Shown here in pieces: positions 9,294 to 18,519 of a stretch of DNA of 22,884 nucleotides. The translations under genes were made by a program, and so were the position numbers. Location: positions 1-22,884 of the forward strand of contig JAKCWW010008970.1 of the NCBI GenBank assembly GCA_026260175.1, read 5' to 3'. A model generated the notes under the pieces. The model was not told the DNA's origin. It did not search any database and worked only from the letters and a program-made list of their open reading frames with translations. This stretch comes from Reticulitermes lucifugus. Lineage: Eukaryota > Arthropoda > Insecta > Blattodea > Rhinotermitidae. The number at the start of each line of letters is the position of its first letter. Position 1 is the stretch's first letter.

Positions 9294-10734
9294 TTCACTG
9301 AAGTCATTGACTTTCTGTATGCTGTCATAATCAACATCACTGAAAATACCAGATGGCAACATGTTGTGTGTACCATATCATGTGTGTATATGATTTACCA
9401 GTGTATTAGACATGCCATTATTTTGGTAGTAAATATGCAGAAAGGAAAATGTTGCAGTGTTAATTAAACTTTGCTCATTATAAAAGAAACATCAGTGAAC
9501 TATAAATGAAAAATAAAATTTCTGAGGAAGGAAATGCGTTACTGTTATCAGTAGTAATTGTTAACATTTACTTAATAATGTAATATTTATGTAGTATGTA
9601 TGTGATGTTTAAATTTTGCAGCATTGAGCAAACCTTCTTCCCCATATATTTAATTACTTTCAACCATGTGTAGTCGAAACTATGCTGGGCAAAACCTCGT
9701 TGGGTGAGAGATAATCATTAACAGGATTGTAGCAGAACACTTGTCTTACCTAACTTAGATTTATGCTTATGTGTGAACTTTTATGTTTAAAGGTATAGTG
9801 ATTATAGACTACAGAATGTTAGAACACTTGGGTCATTGTACAGTGAAATTGTGTGAAAATGTTATTTGTTTATATGAACTCTGACCATTAAGTTTATAGA
9901 AGCAGTGTTGTGGGTGAATTGTACTTTCAGCCTGAATTTGTTTGGTATCAAAAATAAGTTTGACCATTTCACTAGGCTGATTATCATTCTTTCTCATTTA
10001 TGTATCGTGTCTGCTACTTGACCTAGTCCTGCAGGGGATCAGAAGTAAAGTAGTGGTACATTGGGTGGAGGGGATAGGGTGGTGCTAGTGCATAGTCTGT
10101 CCACATGGTGAGGAGATTGAATGGGTGTAGTGAAGGGGAGAAAGAATTAAGTTTAGACAATATGTAAGTAACAGATATTAAGCAAAAACTGAAGCTTACA
10201 TAACAAATAACAATATACAGACAACCTTGAATAAAGTAAGATAACCAGGGATGCTAACCAAAGAAAACTGTCTATGGGGTAAGTGGGGGGGGGGGCTGTT
10301 TAGTCAGTGGCATTGAAATTCCCCTGCTTGGGCCCCTAGAATGCTTTTTGGGTTGAATTGCTCTCATTAATAATAATTTATTTTGTTTTCTTTAGTAACA
10401 CATTTTGTTCTGTGACATGAAATTTCCATGCCACATGACAGTTGTTGGTTTCATCTGCGTGTTTAAGTACCGTTAATTGAAAATTAGCATTATAATTGTA
10501 ATGTGCTGGTTTCGGTATTTTAGATGTTGTACCTCTCCTTTCAACATGATCACACATGATTTTTGTGGAGTACTTTTAACAGCTTCACATTTTAATATTC
10601 TGACTTGAAATGAGCTGTCAGCAATTAAATCAGAAGTATAAAATAATGTGTATAATTATTGTAGCAGCTGTGTAATTTTCTCTGTTCACCTAGCCATGCC
10701 AGGTACAAAAACATTCACAGAAAATCTTTAACTT

Positions 10735-10815
10735 TGTGTATGATTATAAGGCGCCCCCCCCCCAACCACCATTTTTCATACAGCGAATTTTCATCTCACA
10801 TTTAAGTAAATATGG
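10735..10815 (-). mobile_element. Possible remnant of a DNA-transposon end
   Basis: The minus strand reads ATACCATATTTACTTAAATG..., a C/G homopolymer (10 C at 10754-10763 on +), then CTTATAATCATACAC. This resembles short non-autonomous elements with ends like TATTTACTYGAATATAAGAC that I recall from arthropods and vertebrates. Only part of the pattern fits and no second terminus or TA duplication was shown, so this is weak. Confidence 0.25.
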
Positions 10816-10892
10816 TATGTTGTCTTGAAAAATACCAAATGAAAGCTAAAAAGTAATCATTCATATACATAACATCCATTCTTACATTGCAG

Positions 10893-11269
10893 TGCGTCCT
10901 CTGCATCGTGATGATTCAACAGAGTCTGCTAGAGCTGTTCTCCTTCGTGATGTTGAACCTATGGACTATTATGTAGGTGGCAGTACAGCTTCTACAAATA
11001 CAGCATCAACAAATGGCAGTGATCATTTCTATGGCCCAAACAGCAGCAACAACCGGTACTACACACATTCAGAAATTTCAGGAGGTACAGGTTTGGATGC
11101 CATGCTGAGTACTGAAGGTGCTCACAATCATGAATCAGCAGTGCTATATCAGGGAGGCACATTGGTGAATAGTTTCATTCCAGATACAACAGGTGGTATG
11201 TTTGATGGGTTACCAGTATCAAGGGATAGAGTTGGTCCTCCACCTCGAGGACTCTTTGATGATGTGTGA
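10893..11269 (+). CDS. LMBRD2: LMBRD2 terminal exon (C-terminal tail and stop)
   Basis: After the acceptor CATTGCAG, TG completes a Val codon with the G from 3992. The exon then reads RPLHRDDSTESARAVLLRDVEPMDYYVGGS and runs to RVGPPPRGLFDDV and TGA at 11267-11269. The block LLRDVEPMDY and the extreme C-terminus LFDDV match the end of vertebrate LMBRD2 as I recall it (LLQDAEPLDF, IFDDV). Between them lies a Ser/Thr/Asn/Gly-rich, probably disordered segment. The GTG at 10892-10894 is not a start: it is created by the splice-site G. With the other three exons this gives 311 residues of C-terminal protein. Confidence 0.95.
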
Positions 11270-11480
11270 ATCAAATCTCGCATGTTGTCCTCAGCATCAT
11301 TATTACTGAATTTAATGGGAGGATGTCTCCTTGCCTAGATATCTGCAGATTGTTCCTAAAACAGGAGAGCCATTTTTTAAGTCATACTTTAAAATAAGAT
11401 GCTGTTTTCTCAATTGTAAGTGTAATGGACCCATTTTTAATTTTTGAGGTGAGAATAATAAAATTAACATGTTCTCTGTT
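11270..11480 (+). other. LMBRD2: LMBRD2 3' untranslated region (proximal)
   Basis: AT-rich sequence following the TGA, containing AATAAA at 11457-11462 and a T/GT-rich stretch (tgttctctgttctcc) shortly after, as expected downstream of a cleavage site. A longer 3' UTR using AATAAA at 11895-11900 cannot be excluded. Confidence 0.65.
11457..11462 (+). terminator. LMBRD2: Candidate polyadenylation signal AATAAA for LMBRD2
   Basis: Canonical AATAAA about 190 bases after the stop codon, with a U/GU-rich element within about 20 bases downstream. It is the first such hexamer after the stop. Confidence 0.6.
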
Positions 11481-11539
11481 CTCCAGGTGAATGGAATTTG
11501 ACTGACAGAATTTGTTGTGAGATTTTAAGTTTTTGTGGC

Positions 11540-11655
11540 ACTGAAGATTTTAGATTGTGGTGTCCACAGTTATGACAGTGTGTAGTCTGGCAGGTGGTTG
11601 GTTACCAGTGTTTCAGGGGAACCTGTGTCCTCCATCTTTAGTGGAGAAATAAGCC
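11540..11655 (-). repeat. Interspersed-repeat fragment
   Basis: The minus-strand translation KMEDTGSPETLVTNHLPDYT resembles a peptide I recall from a high-copy Blattodea repeat (TGSPETSVTTYQTT / GDRRFLRNVGNHLPDYT). The ends are not defined. It sits just past the first poly(A) signal, so it is probably outside the main transcript. Confidence 0.35.
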
Positions 11656-11703
11656 AAGATGGAAAATGGTAGGTTATATATGACAAGTGGGTGAGTGAGT
11701 TGT

Positions 11704-11751
11704 GGAGAATAGGATTGGCTTCAGACAGTTCGGCCAATCCTCATATTCTCC
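11704..11751. repeat. Imperfect inverted repeat (hairpin)
   Basis: The left arm ggagaataggattggc (11704-11719) pairs with the right arm gccaatcctcatattctcc (11733-11751) around a 13-base loop. The right arm has a 3-base bulge. It may be part of a decayed repeat; no terminator role is expected here. Confidence 0.6.
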
Positions 11752-12144
11752 TGAGCCCTCTGGTCTGTCAAAATTGTGACTTTATTGGAGTAAGGCATGA
11801 AATGAAAACACCCTCGAGGATAATATCAAGCACATACATATAACATGGTTGAATGTAACTGAAGAACATCAGTTTACCATATACAGTACAGTCAAATAAA
11901 TATCAGTTCATATGATTAAATCTCCTCCTGAACCATATACTTCAAGTGGGGGGAGACTTTTGTAGTACTATGGCCACTGGCCCTGCCAGAGATTTACTTC
12001 TACATGTATTTTCAAACTATCCCCCCTTAATTCTGTAACCGAAGTTCCTTGTTGGTTATCTTGTTGAATGTTAATCCCAAGTCTACTACCTGACCTTGTC
12101 ACTTCTTAATATGGGGTCCACTATCCAACTGTCATGATGGAATA

Positions 12145-12195
12145 CGTGTGTGTGCACACGCACATACGTATGCATGTGAGAGAGAGAGAGAGAGA
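12145..12195. repeat. Compound GT/CA and GA microsatellite
   Basis: cgtgtgtgtgcacacgcacatacgta is followed by a (GA)n tract. Simple sequence repeat. Confidence 0.85.
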
Positions 12196-12724
12196 TCTGT
12201 TATTGTCTCATATTAATTTTAAAATATATTCTCTCCTGAGTACAAAAGCATGTAATAACTTCCTCAGCAAATACTTTTACACAGCTTAAATGTGTGTACA
12301 AATGCTAATGGCACCAGTCTCTTGACCTCATCAATATAATTACAAACCCTCTGTACATAAATTGCCATGTGTTGGTTTAAAAGACTGTGGGATAAAAAAA
12401 TAACTCTGAATACCACTGTCTGAAGCTTTATTATTGTCTATGACTAAAATGAATAGGATTTTGAGAGATGGTAGATTCGTAACAGCACCTCTTCATTGTA
12501 CACTCATAAATCCTAATCGTAATAGGCAGTAAGTTTAATCCTTTCCACCACTGTTATTTACAGCCTGATCATAGAAGGCATGTAGAACAATATGTGTAAT
12601 GTCTGTAGCTTAATTGCTAAATATCAGGTAGCTCATAGTTCTGATACAAAGTAGCGACAGAGGTCCAGAGAGAGACAGAAAGAGGTGTTTTATTTAACAG
12701 CACTGTCAGTTGCTAAGATTATAT

Positions 12725-12917
12725 AGTATTGATGGTAACTGGATTAGATATGAGTATGAAGCACAGGCGGAATGATAAGGAAAACTGGAAGTACTCGGGG
12801 GGGAAAAAAACCTGCCACTTTGTCCACCACAAAACCCACATTGACTGACCTGGAATTGAACCCGTCTCTGTTGTGAGAGGCTGGTGACCAACCTCCTGAG
12901 CCATGGCATGCCCTGGG
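12725..12917 (-). mobile_element. tRNA-derived SINE
   Basis: Read on the minus strand, it begins GCATGCCATGGCTCAGGAGG with a tRNA-like A box (TGGCTCAGGAGG, 12892-12903). A B box, GGTTCAATTCCA, follows at 12851-12862, with RNA polymerase III spacing. The body then has AACCTG-like/GGTTTTTTTCCCCCCGAG and ACTTCCAGTTTTCC, similar to the GGTTTTCTCCGGGTACTCCGGTTTTCC core I recall from insect SINEs. It ends in AT-rich sequence near 12725. Both open frames on this strand are by-products. No target duplication was confirmed. Confidence 0.65.
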
Positions 12918-13070
12918 GTGTTACAGTTCTAATTGTTTCAGTTGTAAAGAGTGTAATTTTACAAGACTAAATAGCATACAAATGGGAGAAGTTTCTCAGG
13001 TAAAGAATTAAGAGTATGAAAATAATAACAGCCTGATTTCAAAACAGAGATGAGTTGCTTCATATTAATA

Positions 13071-13605
13071 TAAGGGGTATTTCATGAGTTGTAGCCATAA
13101 CCATAGGAGATATTTCCTAGGTCTCTGTGATCAAAAAGGTTCACACAAACATGTCAGGTATTGAAGGGTTATGGAGTTAATGACTGCTTGAAACTTAGAA
13201 TAGACAGTAAAGGAATACATTATCTGATAAATTTAATGTCTAAATTTAACTTCAAGAAAGAAACTGCCTTTACTTTACACTGACCTTTGCTTAATTCAGG
13301 TTTTCAAACATCCCAGCCTCTGCCACAACACCCCTTTCTGCCCGGTTGTGAATAGTTCATTTCAAAGTGCAAAGATAAGCCTGGAAATTGTTTATGTCAC
13401 CCACCAGCTGTTCAGTGTCGTGTAGCATGCAATATCACTCCATGAGTTGTATGTGCGGTTCACTGGAACGTGTTTATGAGAATTAAAAACCACCTGTAGC
13501 ACAAAAACCATTGAGAATAGGACCCATGTTAATAGGTTCTTTGATCACAAAGGCTTAGGAAATAATCTTGTACAGCAATGTCCACAACTCATGAAACACC
13601 CTGTA
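13071..13605. mobile_element. Non-autonomous DNA transposon with long inverted ends
   Basis: The left end taaggggtatttcatgagtt matches the inverted right end tacagggtgtttcatgagtt. Similarity continues inward: ATATTTCCTAGGTCTCTGTGATCAAA on the left against TTATTTCCTAAGCCTTTGTGATCAAA on the right, so the inverted ends extend about 65 bp. TA dinucleotides sit at both outer edges, consistent with a TA target duplication of the Tc1/mariner type. The interior has no transposase coding. The superfamily is an inference. Confidence 0.65.
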
Positions 13606-15884
13606 TAAAGGCAATGTTGTGGTTGTAGCGGTATTCTTATGCATATGGTTCATGCCATTTATGAATGGTGACACCTGTTTGGTGTTGACATTCTTGAGTC
13701 TCATGACCCCGAAGTGCTCTGTTTTATGCTAATAATTTGTCTGGCAGTTTCGTACATCCTTTTCGTTTTGAATCACACGTGAAATTAAGTACTAATATTT
13801 TAAATTAATTTATTCATATTCTTCCTGAATGTATATGAATTTTTAAAAAATAATTACATATGATACAAAATTTTTGGTAACTTGTTTGATGTGTCAGTAA
13901 CACGTTACTTTTGCAAGCTCAAAATTGTTGCACTGCTGCATTTATGTGTACTTTTTATTTAAGTATAATGTGTTTCAGATATGGTACATAGCATCAGGAA
14001 TCTGCAGTCTACATGATTCCTTATGCTTGACTTGTCATTTAATGTTTGGATTTGAAATATGTCAGCATGTGAACATTCCTGAGCTTTTTCTTCGGGATTT
14101 CCTTGGTTCTCTCATTCCTGGAAATTTTTCCCAAAAATTCTTAAACTCTTTTCTTTCTACATGGATTGATAACCTGTGGCAGAAGTCTGGAATTAAGGGG
14201 AATATTGTAATGAGTAGGGTGATTATCTGTGATGGAAGCACAAATAATAATGTCTGTGGCAGGGTTTGGACGTCCCAGTGTTCTCTAACATGAAACTATG
14301 TGCCACAATGAAATAAGACATTATGACTGTTATGCTGCAAGATTTCCACTAAATTATACACGAGTAGTGGTCAACAGTATATGTGAATGAGAAACAATGA
14401 AGATGACCTTTATCTGAACCTGTATCATTACATATGTTAACTTAGCAGTGTAAGTCACTTTTCAAGAACTTGAGGTTTTTTTACTGTCATCAAAGAATTC
14501 ACATTCCAGTATTTTTAAAACATGTTGTGAGGATCTGATACCTTTCAGTATGTGACCTGCAGATCTACCATTCCACAAAAGGGACTTGCAGTGAATACAT
14601 GTTACATACACATTTCTGTTAGGCCATAATACACAGAAATTTCTTAGTATTTATCACTCTAACCTGTATTTCCCACCAGATGTAACATAGGGGAGATAAT
14701 CTTACCACATTCTTATTTTTAGTCCATTGTTTTAAATACTGGGGCTTACATGTCATGCTTCAGCTCACTTAAATGAACAATTTATTAAGCAGTTGAGCTA
14801 TCTGTTTAAATGTTTGGCCTGTATAAGTTAAAGAAAATTTGGTCTTATGCTGTGATATAAGTAACTGGTTTCATGTATGAATGTCGATGAATGTCAAGAC
14901 CTACAGTATGCTGAAGTAATTTACAGTACCATGTATGATTAACCCTCGACACAAAAGCTATTCCTGTCAAGACCCAAGATGGTATAGTGCAGTGTTGCAA
15001 CTTTTTCTCTTTGAACATATAAAGGGGCATGCCCCCCCCCCCTCCCTTTTCCTCTTTTCTGTCTCTGTCTCCAGTGCTTGGAAGCAGTCCACAGAACTGT
15101 GTTGTTTGATTTTGTGAGAATTAACTTAAATGAATGAAATAGTGAGGCCACAAATGAAATAGTAAACATAGTGATTATCAGATTATTTTTTATGCTATCA
15201 TTATGTCTGTCCTCTGCATCTTATTCCAGTATGTCTTATTTTATTATGTACTGCTGTATTGTAGTGTATTATAGTAGAGTGTAATGTAATGTAAATACTG
15301 TAAGAAAGTGACAGAGCAGTTGCAAGTTGACCTAATTTTAAAGATTCAGCATTAGATGTTTGTTAAAATTAGACAGGAAAATAAAAATAATATATGACAT
15401 ATTTAAACAGCATTTAAATCTTATTTATTATTCATTACACTAACGAAGTGTTTGCTTACTAACCATGTTTGAAGAATTAAATATTTTGCTAAGTTGTTAG
15501 TGCCATGTGTGGTAATTATTACATGGTAAGGGCCATAGTTATATAATTAAAGCATGAGTATGTAGTTCGTAAAGCAATGCTTGCACCAGACAGATCTGCT
15601 TTTAGCTGAATCAGTCATTCTCATACAAACTGTTAAGGCATTCTCTAAGGGCTTTGAAGTTGTTCCTTAACTTTGGATTTTACCTTGTTAGCAAGTGTGC
15701 ATTTTCCTCCTGATGAAACTTAGTATGGGCCACAAAATTTGGAGTAAACCCCAATGTTTTGTGTGAAGTACATATTAAAAAATGCTGGTATACAAAATAA
15801 ATACACAAATGGTGAGGGACACATCTTTCTCATGTAGCTTTATCAATGTTGTAGACATTCATTTCAGAATATGACATTTAAATT
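13606..15884. other. Intergenic, no gene recognised
   Basis: AT-rich sequence on both strands. The longest open frame (13925-14293, +) has no recognisable motif and no splice context. There is an 11-C run at 15032-15042 and a TAGTG/TAATG low-complexity stretch around 15235-15300. A CAGTGTTGCAACTTTTTCTC segment near 14990 faintly recalls hAT-type ends but has no partner. Confidence 0.55.
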
Positions 15885-15888
15885 TTAA

Positions 15889-16090
15889 CCCTTCAGGTAT
15901 AAGTCGACGTCCATGAATCTGGTTGCCTTAACCTCTGTCGTCCTATGTGACCATATGCTGGTCTCCAGAATGCTCTGGCAAATGGCCTGGTGTGCCATAT
16001 GCTGTTGACTTGGTAGCAATTTAAATGTCTATGTTAAGCCCGAAAAAATGTCGTGGGATACAACTGACATTTAAATCTGTCTCCTAAAGG
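15889..16090. mobile_element. Candidate piggyBac-type MITE between TTAA sites
   Basis: TTAA at 15885-15888 is followed by CCCTTCAGG. The other side, read inverted, is TTAA (16091-16094) followed by CCTTTAGGA. This gives a 202 bp unit with short similar ends and TTAA duplications, the signature of non-autonomous piggyBac elements. The interior is non-coding and has no similarity to the piggyBac copy at 5560-7594 that I can see. TTAA is common in AT-rich DNA, so this needs comparison with other copies. Confidence 0.45.
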
Positions 16091-16094
16091 TTAA

Positions 16095-17377
16095 ACCAAT
16101 AGTCATTCTGGAGTAAGACTACATTTTATCTCTGTTTCTGCATGTGCTAGACTAATTTATAACTACTTTGAACCCACCTGTGCCGGGTCACTTCCCCTCT
16201 CTTCCATAAATTTCCAAGAAGCGAATGACAAAAGAATGCCACATGCTGTCTACCAGGAGCAGGCTGGAGCTACTAGTATGGCTGGTTGGGTCTATACATG
16301 CAGGAGTGCACATGGCTGCAAATATTAAGAGACAATGACTATGGAAGGCTTGAATATTTGGGCAGTGACCTTTTAAGAAGCATTGCATAAGAGTACTTAT
16401 GACCTCACTTAAGGGCTGTAGACATGTAAAAAAATCTTGTGGGTTGCAAGAAGGCATAATTGGCTTCATAAACATGTATAAATTTGGGAAATAAATAACA
16501 GGATGTCCAGATCTTTACACCTTTGGACTCTACAGGATTCCTTTAAAGCCAGTTCTCCCTATCATACTGTCAATCACAGTCAACTTTAAACGCATGTTCC
16601 ATGAAAAGTATTGGAACCAGTTTATTTTAACTATTGTCTGGGAGTTTCTTATACTAAGAGCATTACAGCATGGGTGCCAGGAACAAAAATTATATGGATT
16701 GCACTGAATTAAAGTTATTTACACTGCATGACTTTAGCCTTTCCTTTTTGCCCTAATCATATGTGCCTGGCTACCTGATCACAGACATCTCAGATGGTCA
16801 TGCCCATATTTTGAGTTTGTGTTTCTCTGGAAATCCTGATGCATGTCTGTGTGAACTCGTAATACACACAAGAAAGTTGGAAGTGTGCAGTGTTGGAAAT
16901 TACATGATTAATGATATCTAATTTGGCAAACGTTGGTGATAAAAGTACAGGTTTTTTTCTCACCCAAAATCTGTCCAAATCACACCTAGGCATAAATTAT
17001 GTGAGTAAATGTGGTACATGTAAATCATGTAGTAGTTAGTCACGTCTATCATTTGGTTAAACTGTACCCTGTTAGATGTGTGAAAGTTTGTTATTATGAA
17101 GAAATTTGGATGAGGTGCACTTTTTAATGTTTCATAGTTACTGTTAATTGTAACAATATTTACAAATCTTTTGGAACACACCTATCTTTTGTAGGATATT
17201 TTGATACTCTGTTTGTAGCTGTATTAAAAATGGAAGCATCATATGGAAGTGGATGAAATCAAGATACAGAATACTTTCTGGGATGCTTCCTTCATGTTTT
17301 GGAGTTCAGTTTTAATTCATTTTGTAAGACTTGAGATACATAACTTCTATACACATAATGGATATTAAAATGCAATT
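16095..17377. other. Intergenic, no gene recognised
   Basis: No conserved coding signature on either strand. The small open frames (for example 16188-16475, minus) lack motifs, codon bias or splice context that would support a gene. Confidence 0.55.
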
Positions 17378-17386
17378 ATACAGTCA

Positions 17387-17675
17387 TAAAGCTAAAGGTA
17401 AAGCTGTGCCATTACATGCCAAGCGCACACAGAGGGGAGGTACAGATATAGCTCTACCCATACTTGACCCCAGTGCTTCAAGGTGGTGGGTGGTCAATTC
17501 TACATCCCAGCTGCTGTACCCCATGAAAGAAACCTGTTATCCATTGCACAAGGGGCTGGGTGGGCCTTGGGGACTATATGGATTGGTCCAGAAAGTCCCA
17601 CCCCCACTGGAATTTGAACTCCAAAGTGTCCAGCTTATAGCGAATCACTACGCAGACTACACTATCTTGGCCACC
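17387..17675 (-). mobile_element. tRNA-derived SINE with target-site duplication
   Basis: Direct repeats atacagtca at 17378-17386 and 17676-17684 flank a 289 bp unit. Read on the minus strand it starts with a tRNA-like head (GTGGCCAAGATAGTG..., then GGAGTTCAAATTCC as B box) and ends with TTTACCTTTAGCTTTA, a short-repeat tail. The body, in + strand translation (KGKAVPLHAKRT, LYPMKETC, GLGGPWGLYG), matches a widespread insect SINE as I recall it. The 139-codon open frame across it is not a gene. Confidence 0.78.
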
Positions 17676-17684
17676 ATACAGTCA

Positions 17685-18113
17685 AAGAGTTTGAAAATGT
17701 TCCTTAAAACCATGCAGAGAAACAGTTCTTTTCGTTATTCAGCTTCTTAGTCGTATTAGTAAAATCCCATCTGTGATTCGTTGTTGTTGTCGTTCAGAGT
17801 GTCTGTAAAACATCTTTATGATTGAAATCTTCTGTTATAGCACACTGAAGGTACAGTTTGGAAATACAAACCACTTGATTCAACTCACAAATTGTTTTGA
17901 AAAGCGAATAAAGTAGAGAGAATGCCAGGTCAGAGAATGTCTTTCCATGCCTCACCAAACTCTACATGCACATTCTTGAATAGTAGTTCAGAACAACCTA
18001 AAATATTTGAATCCTTCATGCTCCCCAACCTAATAAGTAAACTTAAATGTAGTGCTGTTACAGTGCTATAGGCCCCACGCAGTAAAATGCACCATCCATC
18101 AAGTATGAAAGAA
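17685..18113. other. Intergenic, no gene recognised
   Basis: Sequence between the SINE and the jockey-like element. No coding or repeat signature identified. Confidence 0.5.
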
Positions 18114-18126
18114 GACTAAGAAACAG

Positions 18127-18519
18127 TATTTTAAATGAACCTATTTACATTTCTTTATTTTCATTCAATAGATTCTTACAAAGTTATAACAACCCATAGG
18201 ATGTAGAATTAGTCCAATATATACAATATAAGTACAATGTCAAAAGTTACATAAAATATATCAAGAGAAGAGGCACAACGTAATTACAATGAAAATGAGA
18301 CAAAATGATAAAACAGACAAGAAAGTAACAGTCACAAGTGTAAGTGTAATAGTTTAATATTTAGACATCACAGATAATGCATTCGAAATCAAAACAATCT
18401 CAAAAGAAATTTAATTGAAAATTCAATCAAATTTTACAATTTAAAATTAAAAAATCTAAAATTAAAATTTAAGTTAAAATTACAATTAATTACCATTAGG
18501 AGTAATTATCAACAACATG
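18127..18519 (-). other. 3' UTR of the jockey-like element
   Basis: AT-rich sequence after the ORF2 end, with AATAAA (minus strand) near 18155, just before the candidate target duplication. No long poly(A) tail is present. Confidence 0.6.

Larger units (their letters stand above)
3993..10892 (+). other. LMBRD2: LMBRD2 last intron (6.9 kb), largely transposons
   Basis: Donor GTAGGT, acceptor ACATTGCAG ending at 10892, phase 1. Most of the intron is a minus-strand non-LTR retrotransposon with a piggyBac element inside it, plus microsatellites. From about 9300 to 10700 it is AT-rich with no recognised gene or repeat beyond an 11-G run at 10285-10295. A possible DNA-transposon end lies near the acceptor. 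Confidence 0.85.
11656..12724. other. Intergenic, no gene recognised
   Basis: This stretch holds an imperfect hairpin at 11704-11751 and a compound simple repeat at 12145-12195. The rest is AT-rich and unremarkable, with no coding signature on either strand. Confidence 0.6.

Noticed and set aside
12725..12917. Functional tRNA gene
   Set aside because: A and B boxes are present, but the sequence does not form a proper cloverleaf that I can draw and it continues into a SINE body.
13925..14293. 122-codon + strand open frame as a possible small gene
   Set aside because: No motif, no splice context and no family signature; likely a chance frame.
14985..15060. Possible hAT-type terminal sequence (CAGTGTTGCAACTTTTTCTC)
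   Set aside because: No matching inverted end and no 8 bp duplication found nearby.
17331..17750. 139-codon open frame, the longest in the 17 kb region
   Set aside because: It coincides with a SINE bounded by a target duplication.
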